A DNA stretch of 64,000 bases. Source: Mucilaginibacter sp. OK268 (GTDB taxonomy: Bacteria > Bacteroidota > Bacteroidia > Sphingobacteriales > Sphingobacteriaceae). The first letter of the stretch is position 1, and each line of letters opens with the position of its first letter. The stretch is taken from positions 1-64,000 of the forward strand of contig NZ_FNJV01000004.1 of the NCBI RefSeq assembly GCF_900103125.1. The letters are read 5' to 3'. Shown here one piece after another: positions 9,550-17,485 of the stretch. A model generated the notes under the pieces. It saw only the letters and a program-made list of their open reading frames with translations, was not told the DNA's origin and did no database searches. A program made the position numbers and the translations under genes.

Positions 9550-11019
9550 ATGGTATTTAAGAGACCAACAGGTAGTCGCGACGACAAGCCAAAAAGAACA
9601 ACAGGCCGGAGCTCCAGAAGCGACGACAAACCCAAAAGACCTGCAACCGCAAAAGGCAAAGCCACTCCAAACGGAGAGAAAAAAAAATTCACTAAACCAG
9701 AACCAAAACCTTTTCAAAGCAACAGGTTTAGCGACGACAAACCCAAAAGCAATTTCAGGGATGGCGCTTCATCATCTGGCGGAAGATCAAAACCTTATTC
9801 AGGACGTCCAACAGGTGATAGTCCATCGGGCGATAAAAAATCATTTACACCACGCAGCAAGCCATACTCTGGCAGGCCAACTACCGGTGGCGATGAAGAA
9901 AGACCGAAAAGAAGTTTCGGTTCCAATTCAGCAGGCGAAAGGAAGCCTTACTCAGGCCGGCCATCATCTGGTGAGGAAGAAAGACCAAAAAGAAGCTTTG
10001 GCGGCAGCGCAGCTGGCGACAAAAAACCATACTCATCCCCACGTACCCGCTCAGCTGCAGGTGCCGAAGGAAAGCCCAAAAGAAGTTTTAGCGAAGGTGG
10101 CGACCGTAAGTTTGGCAACAAACCAACCGAAGGCGGCGATCGTAAGTTTGGTAACAGACCGACTGAAGGCGGCTTTAAAAAACGCGATGACGCTTCATTT
10201 AAGGACAAACCTTACCGTGACAAACCATCACGCGATCAGGATGCCCCTGCCAGAACCATGCGTGGTCGTAAAAACCCGGCTGAACCAAAAGCAAAAGACG
10301 ATGGGCTTATCCGCCTGAACCGTTATATTTCAAACGCCGGTATCTGCTCACGACGTAAAGCCGATGAGTTGATCATTGCCGGTGTGGTTTCGGTGAACGG
10401 TGTGGTGGTTGACGAACTGGGCGCCAAGGTTGACCCTCAAAAGGACGATATCAAATACAATGGCGAAACCCTCCGCCGCGAAAAAATGGTTTATGTACTA
10501 TTGAATAAACCAAAAGACTATATCACTACTACCGAAGATCCGCAGGAACGCCGTACCGTAATGCACCTGGTTGAAAAAGCAACCAAAGAACGCATTTACC
10601 CTATCGGTCGTTTAGACAGGAACACTACCGGGCTATTATTAATGACCAACGATGGTGACCTGGCCGACAAGCTGTCGCACCCGCGCAGCAATATCAGCAA
10701 GTTGTACCAGGTGGAGCTGAGCAAAGCCTTAACCCAGGGCGATTTGAACAAAATTGGCTTTGGTGTTGAACTGGAAGATGGCTTGATAAAACCCGACGCG
10801 GTATCATACGTAGCCGGTGGCACAAAAAGAGAAGTAGGTATACAGATACATAGCGGTAAAAACCGTGTGGTACGCCGTATTTTTGAAAGCCTGGGTTACG
10901 AGGTAGTAAAGCTCGACAGGGTGGTTTATGCCAACCTCACCAAGAAAGACCTGCCCCGCGGCAAATGGCGTTTCCTTGACGAGAAAGAAATTATCCAACT
11001 GAAACACCTGATCAAATAA
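9550..11019 (+). CDS. RsuA/RluB-family pseudouridine synthase with long basic N-terminal extension
   Basis: A 489-residue enzyme that should isomerise uridine to pseudouridine in rRNA. Residues about 252-300 are an S4 RNA-binding domain (RLNRYISNAGICSRRKADEL). The catalytic domain follows, with GRLDRNTTG at 353-361 (Asp356 catalytic) and LLLMTNDGDLADKL. Residues 1-250 are low-complexity and rich in Lys, Arg, Ser, Gly and Pro. They contain near-repeats such as KPYSGRP and ERPKRSFG (four or more each) and GGDRKFGNKPTE twice. Such tails are known in Bacteroidota RluB-like proteins and probably bind RNA, but this is inference. The specificity (RluB, RluE, RluF or RsuA) is not decided here. Confidence 0.92.
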   Translation: MVFKRPTGSRDDKPKRTTGRSSRSDDKPKRPATAKGKATPNGEKKKFTKPEPKPFQSNRFSDDKPKSNFRDGASSSGGRSKPYSGRPTGDSPSGDKKSFTPRSKPYSGRPTTGGDEERPKRSFGSNSAGERKPYSGRPSSGEEERPKRSFGGSAAGDKKPYSSPRTRSAAGAEGKPKRSFSEGGDRKFGNKPTEGGDRKFGNRPTEGGFKKRDDASFKDKPYRDKPSRDQDAPARTMRGRKNPAEPKAKDDGLIRLNRYISNAGICSRRKADELIIAGVVSVNGVVVDELGAKVDPQKDDIKYNGETLRREKMVYVLLNKPKDYITTTEDPQERRTVMHLVEKATKERIYPIGRLDRNTTGLLLMTNDGDLADKLSHPRSNISKLYQVELSKALTQGDLNKIGFGVELEDGLIKPDAVSYVAGGTKREVGIQIHSGKNRVVRRIFESLGYEVVKLDRVVYANLTKKDLPRGKWRFLDEKEIIQLKHLIK

Positions 11020-11031
11020 GATTGGTAGAAC

Positions 11032-11136
11032 TATGATTTTTGGACTATGGGATTTTGAGACTACAGGATAAAAATCTTAAAGTCCTACCGTCACAATGTC
11101 CCAAAATCTCATAGTCGCAAAGTCCAAAAATCAAGG
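11032..11136. repeat. Long inverted repeat after the pseudouridine synthase gene
   Basis: The left arm (ATGATTTTTGGACTATGGG, then ATTTTGAGACT) is answered by a complementary right arm (CCCAAAATCTCATAGTC, then AAGTCCAAAAATCA), making an imperfect palindrome of about 105 bases. It is immediately followed by the gene's terminator. The 418-base gap to the next gene otherwise holds the GTTAAAA array and AT-rich sequence; I see no gene. Confidence 0.75.
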
Positions 11137-11145
11137 TTCAGAAAC

Positions 11146-11175
11146 AAAAACAGGGCTATTTTTAGCCCTGTTTTT
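11146..11175 (+). terminator. Terminator of the pseudouridine synthase gene
   Basis: A 13-bp stem, AAAAACAGGGCTA / TAGCCCTGTTTTT, with a TTTT loop and a run of T at the end. It is symmetrical enough to work in both directions, but only the plus-strand gene upstream needs it. Confidence 0.88.
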
Positions 11176-11239
11176 GTTTAATGTTCTCAGTGCCAATATA
11201 TTAATACTTTTTAAAGCTTTCAAAACCCATCAAAAATTT

Positions 11240-11278
11240 GTTAAAAAGTGTTAAAATGGCGTTAAAACTTTGTTAAAA
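11240..11278 (+). promoter_or_regulatory. Phased array of four GTTAAAA motifs
   Basis: GTTAAAA occurs at 11240, 11250, 11261 and 11272, spaced 10, 11 and 11 bases, with a fifth copy at 11324. The spacing equals one helical turn, so the motifs face the same side of the DNA and their A-tracts would bend it. The array lies about 160-200 bases before the lactonase gene. No regulator can be named. Confidence 0.5.
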
Positions 11279-11437
11279 TGGGCAATTATCAAGCCTTTTT
11301 ACCCCATTTTTGATCAGAAAATTGTTAAAATAAGAGGTTTAAAAAGTTTTTATTTCAGGATGGATACCCGATGGGTGGGAGGGCTGTTTTTTTAGCAATT
11401 TTGTTAACTTGCGCTTCGTAAACCAATTTCATCTCTC

Positions 11438-12574
11438 ATGAAAAAAATCGTATTGTTCGTTGTCTTATTGCTGCCTTTGCTTGTGCAGGCGCAAAGCACG
11501 CAAAACAAAAAGAAAGGCCCCTCAACTTATGACCTCGTCATTGGCACCTATACCACAGGCACCAGCAAGGGCATAGCGGTTTATCGCTTTTATGCCGAAA
11601 ATGGCAGGCTGGCCTACCTGAGCCAGATTGATGGTGTGGTAAACCCATCCTACCTGACCGTAAGTGCCGATAATAAGTTTATCTATGCCGTAAATGAGCT
11701 GCCTAAAGGCGAAGTAAGCTCTTTTTCATTTGAGCCTAAAACAGGCAAAATGCAGTTCATCAATAAGCAATCATCCCTCGGCGCCGACCCTTGCTACATC
11801 ACAGTGGATAAGGCCCGTAAAAACGCTTTTATCGCCAACTATTCAAGCGGGCAGGTTACGGTAATGCCTATCAATAAGGATGGCTCACTGGCCAACGGTG
11901 TGGAGACAGTAAAAAACGACGGTACTGGTCCTAATAAAGGCCGTCAGGAAGGGCCACATGCCCACATGAGCATACTATCGCCCGATGAGAAATATGTGCT
12001 GTATAATGATCTGGGAACTGATAAGGTACACATATATCGTTTCCGCTCTGGTAAAAGCTCACCTTTAACCGAGCCTACATCCGTAAGCGTAACCCCGGGC
12101 GATGGTCCGCGGCACCTGGATTTTTCGCCGGATAAAAAACACGCCTACCTGGTAACTGAGATGGGATCAAATGTATATGTGTTTGATTATGCTGGCGGTA
12201 AGCTTAAACAGAAACAAATCATAACCCTTCTTCCGGAGGGTTTCAAGGGTCAAACCGCAGGTGCGGCTATTCATATATCGCCAAATGGTAAATTCCTGTA
12301 TGCTTCTAATCGTTTAGAAACCAACGAGATCATTGTGTACGCTATTAACCAGGAAACCGGCGAACTTACTTTTGTACAGCGCCAATCATCTATGGGTAAA
12401 AATCCGCGTGATTTTGCTATCGACCCCACTGGTAAATTCCTGCTGGTAGCCAACCAAAACAGCGACAGCATATTTGTATTCCGGATTGATCAAACCACTG
12501 GCCGTATATCGCCAACCGGTTTTAAACTGGAAATTGGTAACCCGGTGTGCCTGAAATTTGCACCTTCAGAATAG
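11438..12574 (+). CDS. Exported lactonase-family (6-phosphogluconolactonase-like) beta-propeller
   Basis: A 378-residue seven-bladed beta-propeller of the lactonase / YbhE (Pgl) family. A signal peptide (MKKIVLFVVLLLPLLVQAQ) sends it out of the cytoplasm, which differs from the cytosolic 6-phosphogluconolactonase of enterobacteria. Repeated blade motifs are clear: VIGTYTTGTSKGIAVYRF, NPSYLTVSADNKFIYAVNE, GPHAHMSILSPDEKYVLYNDLG, GPRHLDFSPDKKHAYLVTE and NPRDFAIDPTGKFLLVANQ. The GPRH and PHAH blocks are conserved in the family. The true substrate outside the cell is unknown, so I give no gene symbol. It is monocistronic, with a strong terminator behind it. Confidence 0.9.
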   Translation: MKKIVLFVVLLLPLLVQAQSTQNKKKGPSTYDLVIGTYTTGTSKGIAVYRFYAENGRLAYLSQIDGVVNPSYLTVSADNKFIYAVNELPKGEVSSFSFEPKTGKMQFINKQSSLGADPCYITVDKARKNAFIANYSSGQVTVMPINKDGSLANGVETVKNDGTGPNKGRQEGPHAHMSILSPDEKYVLYNDLGTDKVHIYRFRSGKSSPLTEPTSVSVTPGDGPRHLDFSPDKKHAYLVTEMGSNVYVFDYAGGKLKQKQIITLLPEGFKGQTAGAAIHISPNGKFLYASNRLETNEIIVYAINQETGELTFVQRQSSMGKNPRDFAIDPTGKFLLVANQNSDSIFVFRIDQTTGRISPTGFKLEIGNPVCLKFAPSE

Positions 12575-12577
12575 AGT

Positions 12578-12705
12578 GAAAGGATAAAGATTAAGGGCGA
12601 AAGGTTTAAATATCTCTTCCCATAAAAAAAGGTAAAGGTGAATGTTTAAATTCCCTTTACCTTTTTTTACGAACCTTTTACCTTTCGCCTTTGTCCTTTT
12701 ACCTT
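12578..12705. terminator. Bidirectional terminator inside a palindromic repeat
   Basis: The core (12624-12668) is a 15-bp stem, AAAAAAAGGTAAAGG / CCTTTACCTTTTTTT, which can end transcription of both converging genes. It is framed by a looser pair of arms, GTGAAAGGATAAAG ... GGGCGAAAGG on the left and CCTTTCGCC ... GTCCTTTTAC on the right, in the purine-rich style of other intergenic repeats in this window. Confidence 0.85.
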
Positions 12706-12709
12706 AAAA

Positions 12710-13195
12710 TTAATTGCTTTTTGTAAACGAGTAAATGATATACCCGGTACCGCCGCTACCGATGGCAACCGGCGATTTCAAGGTCATGGTTGAGCCGTTA
12801 TTGCTGGCAATATCTAAACGATAACCTTCGGCTACGTTTTTGGCTTTATCGCCTTCGTACAATTTTTTAAACTGGAATTGTGTGCCTGTGCTGCCGCCAT
12901 TATAAACCGACCAGAATATAGTTTGTGAGGTACCGTTCGATAAAGTATACACACCATTACCACTATTGGTTAGTTTCCAGGTACTACCCGCAAATGCTTC
13001 GGGAGGGGCCTGATCAAATACATTTTGAACGGCATTTTGAACAAGGCCATCATAACTTACGTTGTTTAACGTCCAGGTACCCACAAATTTGCCACGTGAT
13101 ACATTATTAGAGACTGTGTTTTTTTGGCCAGAGCAGGCTGATAAAACAAGAATAACGGATAAGATTGCGATTGAGGTTTGAAATATCTTTTTCAT
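12710..13195 (-). CDS. Lipocalin-like lipoprotein
   Basis: A lipoprotein of about 161 residues when started at the ATG at 13195 (MKKIFQTS). A longer frame opening at 13237 lacks signal-peptide character. The lipobox LSAC gives Cys20 as the lipid site. The mature part begins KFVGTWTLNNVSY, the typical first strand of lipocalin-like small beta-barrels in Bacteroidota, and continues with alternating strands to a YIIYSFTKSN end. The ligand is unknown. It converges on the lactonase gene. Confidence 0.75.
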   Translation of the reverse strand: MKKIFQTSIAILSVILVLSACSGQKNTVSNNVSRGKFVGTWTLNNVSYDGLVQNAVQNVFDQAPPEAFAGSTWKLTNSGNGVYTLSNGTSQTIFWSVYNGGSTGTQFQFKKLYEGDKAKNVAEGYRLDIASNNGSTMTLKSPVAIGSGGTGYIIYSFTKSN

Positions 13196-13249
13196 GATTG
13201 GGGTTATTTTATGGCATAAGAGCATAAATCTTGCCAAACATAACTAAGT

Positions 13250-13411
13250 TCAACAGTTTTTTGGCTTAAGCTTTTTTTGCATTTCGTTTAATCGCTTATT
13301 AATGGCCTCTGCTACCTGGTCTGCTTCTTTAATATGAGTAAGGCTATTGGCAAATTGCTGATCAGTGTTTTTAGAAAATACAGCGCGGCTTAAATGTAAT
13401 ACGGTTTTCAT
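13250..13411 (-). CDS. Small hypothetical protein, 53 residues
   Basis: Read directly from the sequence: ATG at 13409-13411 on the minus strand, TGA at 13250-13252. The protein begins MKTVLHLSRAVFSK and ends NEMQKKLKPKNC. It is Lys-, Gln- and Asn-rich and mostly helical in character, with no membrane segment. AGAAG lies about seven bases before the ATG. It sits between rdgB and the lipocalin-like gene on the same strand, so it could be cotranscribed with rdgB. No family is recognised. Confidence 0.45.
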   Translation of the reverse strand: MKTVLHLSRAVFSKNTDQQFANSLTHIKEADQVAEAINKRLNEMQKKLKPKNC

Positions 13412-13487
13412 GGTTACTTCTAAAAGTTTAGGTATACGAACTTTTAAACGGAATGTTACGCGTAGGTTAACCGAAAAATAATTATTT

Positions 13488-14075
13488 CTACAGACCGCTT
13501 GTGGTGCTTAAAAAATCGATGAGCTTATCAACAGCTCTTGCACGGTGGCTAATGCTATTCTTTTGGTCCATGCTCATTTCGGCAAAGGTGATGTTGTATC
13601 CCTCAGGTTCAAATATGGGGTCATAACCAAAGCCCTCGGTACCGCTGAGTTCGGTACGGATGTTGCCTTCAACTGTTCCATCAAAAAAATGTTCCTCACC
13701 ATTCCAGATCAACGATATCACGGTGCAGAAACGTGCCTTTCGATTTTTTTCGTCATGTAGGTTTTGTAGTACCTTGCTTATATTGGCTGCATGGTTACCA
13801 TGCTCGCCGGCATAGCGTGCGGAGTAAACGCCAGGCTCGCCTTTTAGGGCGTCTATTTCCAGTCCGCTGTCGTCACCAAAACAGTTCAGTTTGTATTGCT
13901 GATAGATGTAATGGCTTTTTATCGATGCGTTTTCACGAAAGGTGGTCCCGGTTTCTTCAATATCATCGGTGCAGCCAATATCATCCAGGCTCAATAGTTT
14001 AAACCGGCCTTTTATTTTGGCCGATACCTCCTCAAGCTTATGTTGGTTATTGGTTGCAAAAACTAATTGCTGCAT
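13488..14075 (-). CDS. rdgB: XTP/dITP diphosphatase (HAM1 family)
   Basis: A 195-residue house-cleaning enzyme that hydrolyses dITP, dXTP and ITP to monophosphates, keeping deaminated purines out of DNA and RNA. The family motifs are all present: FATNNQHKLEEV at the N-terminus, DDSGLEIDALKGEPGVYSARYAG in the middle, and GFGYDPIF followed by SHRARA near the end. Length is normal. The upstream gene on the same strand (14139-14750) is 63 bases away, with a purine-rich repeat-like stretch between. Confidence 0.96.
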   Translation of the reverse strand: MQQLVFATNNQHKLEEVSAKIKGRFKLLSLDDIGCTDDIEETGTTFRENASIKSHYIYQQYKLNCFGDDSGLEIDALKGEPGVYSARYAGEHGNHAANISKVLQNLHDEKNRKARFCTVISLIWNGEEHFFDGTVEGNIRTELSGTEGFGYDPIFEPEGYNITFAEMSMDQKNSISHRARAVDKLIDFLSTTSGL

Positions 14076-14138
14076 ATTTTATGGGATGAAGGATTAAAGG
14101 ATCAAAGATTTTCTGACAAATGACTTTATATTGTAGAC

Positions 14139-14750
14139 TTATAGAGCTTTCATCAGTTCCCAGAAAATTTTCTTGTTGTCGACACTGGCCATCATCTCAT
14201 CAAAACTGAAACTATAGAGCGCCGTGCGGGATCCTGATGTTTTTGGCGTGTTTAAGGCGAGCGAAGTAAGACCTTGAGGTATAGCTGACTGACCTAATAA
14301 CAGGAGCTTTACAGGTTTAAAAAAATCGGCAAGCTGACCAATAGTCGCTTCGCTATGTTGAGCCATGTTGAGTATAACAACATCATCAAGCTCAAATTCC
14401 TTGCGTTTCAGTATGTTTTGCAATGCGGCCAGATGGGCGTCAGCAATAAACTCCTGATCGGGATAGTGAACCAGTATTAAGAAGTTCTTTAAATTTTTGC
14501 CCAGATAATTAAAAGCAAGCTCTGGCGTTTTTACCTCAGGCTTAGCTTCTTGAGGTGTAGTATCAATAGCCGGCGTTTTTATTTCGGGTTCAGATTCTTC
14601 AATGATGGGTTGATGTATTTCTCTTTTTTCGTAAAAAGCTTTATCTGTATTTAACAGATAAAGCTCATCCTGTAATATAAAACGCAGGGCAACCGGGTTT
14701 TCAACTTTCACTTTAACAAATTTTAACCAAAAGTAGTTAAATGGTTTCAA
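14139..14750 (-). CDS. Hypothetical protein, two-part architecture
   Basis: A 203-residue protein I cannot assign. Residues 1-45 look like a small beta-rich domain, and 46-75 are a Pro/Glu/Thr-rich linker (PIIEESEPEIKTPAIDTT). Residues 78-203 look like an alpha/beta domain, with strands such as NFLILVHY, DDVVILNM and VKLLLLG. The order of strands and the VKLLLLGQSAIP segment faintly resemble the uracil-DNA-glycosylase-like fold also used by DNA polymerase III psi. This is only a visual impression. No signal peptide. It may be cotranscribed with rdgB downstream. Confidence 0.7.
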   Translation of the reverse strand: MKPFNYFWLKFVKVKVENPVALRFILQDELYLLNTDKAFYEKREIHQPIIEESEPEIKTPAIDTTPQEAKPEVKTPELAFNYLGKNLKNFLILVHYPDQEFIADAHLAALQNILKRKEFELDDVVILNMAQHSEATIGQLADFFKPVKLLLLGQSAIPQGLTSLALNTPKTSGSRTALYSFSFDEMMASVDNKKIFWELMKAL

Positions 14751-14891
14751 GCTTTATAGCCATATTAGCGCAATTATAGGCAGTTATATGTAATTGCCAT
14801 TTTTTGTTCAGCTATAATTAATAAATTTTACCGAAATTCGAAGTTTTTAACGGACTATTGATCCGTATTATTTAGAGTATAAGTGCATTAC

Positions 14892-16334
14892 ATGAGAAAG
14901 TTAGGGATATTCATTTTAAGTTTTGTTTTGATCATATCAGTTGCCCACGCGCAAACCAAAGTTGATTCAACTGCAAAAAAAGCAGCAAAGGCTGATTCAA
15001 CAGTGGTACCATCGGGCCCGAAGCATACTTTAGATAAAATTGCGGCCATTGTGGGTAATGCCCCCATATTACAATCAGATATTGAACTATCATACGCTCA
15101 ATTCCTTGTTCAGGGTAACCAGCCGGATCCGGGCGTAAAATGCCGTATTCTGCAATCCTTACTAACCCAAAAGCTATTGGCACAACAAGCCGCTATTGAT
15201 AGTATTGAGGTAAAAGAGGATGAGGTTGATAACAATGTTGACCGCCGTATGCGCGAAATGACCCAAAGAGCAGGCGGCCAGGAAAAACTGGAAGCCTTCC
15301 TGGGCAAATCAGTTATTCAGTATAAAGACGAGATTCGCCCCGACCTGAAAGAACAAATGGTTGCGCAGAAAATGCAGCAACACATTACCGAGAAGCTGAA
15401 CGTGACCCCGCAGGATGTTAAAACCTATTACGACAAGATCCCGAAGGATAGCTTACCATCTTTTAATAAAGAAGTGGAGGTTGGCGAGATCGTATTTCAG
15501 CCGAAATTAAATAAAGAAGAAAAAGAACTGTATAAAGAAAAAGCAGAAGAATTGCGCCAACGTATTAAAAAAGGAGAAGATTTTGGAACGCTTGCCCGTT
15601 TATACTCTCAGGATCCGGGATCGGCGCCTGATGGTGGTGATCTGGGCTTTGCCGACCGTACAACCTTTGTGAAAGAATTTACCGCGAATGCCTTTAGACT
15701 TAAAGCGGGTGAAATATCACCTGTATTTGAAACCGATTTCGGTTTTCACTTTTTGCAGGTGATCGAGCGCAGGGGCGAGCAGGTCCATGTTAGGCATATA
15801 TTAATAGCCCCGGTAATTACCCAGGCCAGTTTAGAAAGGGCGAAAGTAAAAGCCGATAGTATTTACACCCTGATGATGACCAATAAGAAGATCGACTTTT
15901 CGAGCGCGGCTGCTTATTACTCTGATAACAAGGATACCAAATACAATGGCGGTATGATGCTGAATGCAGAAAACGTTCAAAACCGTACAACCTTTATCCC
16001 TACTGATAAGCTTGATCCTAAGGTTGCCCTTACTGTTGATACTATGAAAATTGGCAGCATATCAAAACCCGATGTGTTTACCGGTGCCGATGGTAAAAAA
16101 ACTTATAAGATATTATACCTTAAATCGGCAACAAATGCACATAAAGCCAACTTAGAGCAGGATTTTCCTAAACTAAAGGATATGGCTTATGAAGATAAAA
16201 CCAATCGCACAGTAACCCAATGGTTTGAAAAACGCAGAAAGGAAACATTTATTAAGATTGATCAGGAATACCAATCCTGTGATATATTAAAAAAATGGAT
16301 CACCCCGCCAACAACTACCGCGCAAGCTAAATAA
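14892..16334 (+). CDS. SurA-like periplasmic peptidyl-prolyl isomerase
   Basis: An exported chaperone/foldase of the SurA type that should help outer-membrane proteins through the periplasm. A signal peptide (MRKLGIFILSFVLIISVAHAQ) is followed by a low-complexity linker, then the SurA N-terminal helical domain (DKIAAIVGNAPILQSDIELS onward). Two parvulin domains follow, the first at about 198-297 (GEDFGTLARLYSQDPGSAPDGGDLG) and a more divergent second at about 302-405 (VHVRHILIAPV). I start at the ATG at 14892 rather than the GTG at 14883. moxR follows after 10 bases, so the two are probably cotranscribed. Confidence 0.92.
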   Translation: MRKLGIFILSFVLIISVAHAQTKVDSTAKKAAKADSTVVPSGPKHTLDKIAAIVGNAPILQSDIELSYAQFLVQGNQPDPGVKCRILQSLLTQKLLAQQAAIDSIEVKEDEVDNNVDRRMREMTQRAGGQEKLEAFLGKSVIQYKDEIRPDLKEQMVAQKMQQHITEKLNVTPQDVKTYYDKIPKDSLPSFNKEVEVGEIVFQPKLNKEEKELYKEKAEELRQRIKKGEDFGTLARLYSQDPGSAPDGGDLGFADRTTFVKEFTANAFRLKAGEISPVFETDFGFHFLQVIERRGEQVHVRHILIAPVITQASLERAKVKADSIYTLMMTNKKIDFSSAAAYYSDNKDTKYNGGMMLNAENVQNRTTFIPTDKLDPKVALTVDTMKIGSISKPDVFTGADGKKTYKILYLKSATNAHKANLEQDFPKLKDMAYEDKTNRTVTQWFEKRRKETFIKIDQEYQSCDILKKWITPPTTTAQAK

Positions 16335-16344
16335 AACTAACACT

Positions 16345-17307
16345 ATGCAACACCGATCTGACGTGGAAGCTGCCGATGCTTTAAGGCAGGCATATCAGCA
16401 AATACGCTCCGAAATAGGTAAAGTTATCATTGGGCAGGATGAAGTGGTGAAATTTGTTCTGGTATCCATCTTCAGCAACGGTCATTGCTTGCTGGTTGGG
16501 GTGCCGGGCCTTGCCAAAACACTGCTGGTACAAACTATTGCCAGGGTGCTTGACCTTGATTTTAAACGCATACAATTTACGCCGGATCTGATGCCATCAG
16601 ACATCATCGGGTCTGAAATACTGGGCGAAGACCGGAATTTTAAGTTTATACCCGGCCCGGTTTTCTCCAACATTATCCTTGCCGACGAAATTAACCGGAC
16701 ACCACCAAAAACCCAGGCAGCCTTATTGGAGGCTATGCAGGAGAAAGCGGTTACGGCTGCCGGTATTACACATAAGCTTGCCCAGCCATTTTTTGTACTG
16801 GCTACGCAAAACCCCATTGAGCAGGAAGGTACTTATCCCCTGCCAGAGGCGCAGCTTGACCGCTTTATGTTTAGTGTAGCATTGGATTACCCCTCTTTTC
16901 AAGAAGAGCTTCAGGTGGTTAAAAATACCACCAGTACGGTACAAACAGATGTTAATAAGATACTGAACGCATCCCAGATCATTTATTTTCAGCAGCTGGT
17001 ACGTAATATACCGGTTACCGATCATGTGTTGGAGTACGCCGTTAAGCTGGTATCCAAAACCCGGCCCAATGGCGAGTTTGCAACACCTCAGATCAATCGT
17101 TTACTGAGCTGGGGCGCCGGTCCAAGGGCATCACAATTCCTGATACTGGGCGCTAAATGCCATGCGGTGATCAATGGGAAGTATTCGCCCGATATTGAGG
17201 ATGTACAAGCGATCGCTAAGCCTATTTTAAGCCACCGTATTGTACGCAGCTACCATGCCGAGGCCGAAGGGTTGTCGGCCGCTGATATTATCGAGCAGCT
17301 GTTTTAA
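16345..17307 (+). CDS. moxR: MoxR-family AAA+ ATPase
   Basis: A 320-residue cytosolic AAA+ chaperone-like ATPase. Walker A is GVPGLAKT near residue 53 and Walker B is ILADEINRTPPKTQAALLEAMQE. The sensor region reads FVLATQNPIEQEGTYPLPEAQLDRF, which is diagnostic of MoxR. MoxR proteins activate or assemble partner proteins, often with VWA or DUF58 partners. None is encoded next door here; the gene instead follows the SurA-like gene. A long hairpin ends the unit. Confidence 0.95.
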   Translation: MQHRSDVEAADALRQAYQQIRSEIGKVIIGQDEVVKFVLVSIFSNGHCLLVGVPGLAKTLLVQTIARVLDLDFKRIQFTPDLMPSDIIGSEILGEDRNFKFIPGPVFSNIILADEINRTPPKTQAALLEAMQEKAVTAAGITHKLAQPFFVLATQNPIEQEGTYPLPEAQLDRFMFSVALDYPSFQEELQVVKNTTSTVQTDVNKILNASQIIYFQQLVRNIPVTDHVLEYAVKLVSKTRPNGEFATPQINRLLSWGAGPRASQFLILGAKCHAVINGKYSPDIEDVQAIAKPILSHRIVRSYHAEAEGLSAADIIEQLF

Positions 17308-17321
17308 ATTATATTTTCGAA

Positions 17322-17420
17322 GTCATGCCGAACTTGTTTCGGCATCCCATATGATATGTACTTTGTACAACAAGCGGGCTAACTTGTCTTGTGAGATCCT
17401 GAAATAAGTTCAGGATGACA
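17322..17420 (+). repeat. Two-hairpin intergenic repeat, family B
   Basis: It starts with a self-complementary word, ATGCCGAACTTGTTTCGGCAT, and ends with a second one, ATCCTGAAATAAGTTCAGGAT, with about 45 bases between them that contain TGTACAACAAG. The same layout in reverse orientation is at 51981-52073. It sits directly after the moxR stop codon. Confidence 0.88.
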
Positions 17421-17425
17421 TTTTG

Positions 17426-17475
17426 CTATAAACAAGAAGAGCAATGTATAAGTACATTGCTCTTCTTGTTTATAG
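17426..17475. terminator. Strong bidirectional terminator between moxR and the NTF2-like gene
   Basis: A perfect 23-bp stem (CTATAAACAAGAAGAGC... at 17426-17448 with its complement at 17453-17475) and a four-base loop TAAG. The two genes converge here, and the hairpin ends 10 bases from the stop codon of the minus-strand gene. Confidence 0.8.
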
Positions 17476-17485
17476 TATAGTCTCC

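Noticed and set aside
9494..10318. A 274-codon plus-strand frame overlapping the pseudouridine synthase gene
   Set aside because: Its product is a shifted reading of the low-complexity tail and has no domain; the frame with the S4 and catalytic domains is clearly the gene.
11240..11330. GTTAAAA motifs as iterons of a replication origin
   Set aside because: No replication initiator gene is nearby and the genes around are ordinary chromosomal ones; a regulatory or curvature role is simpler.
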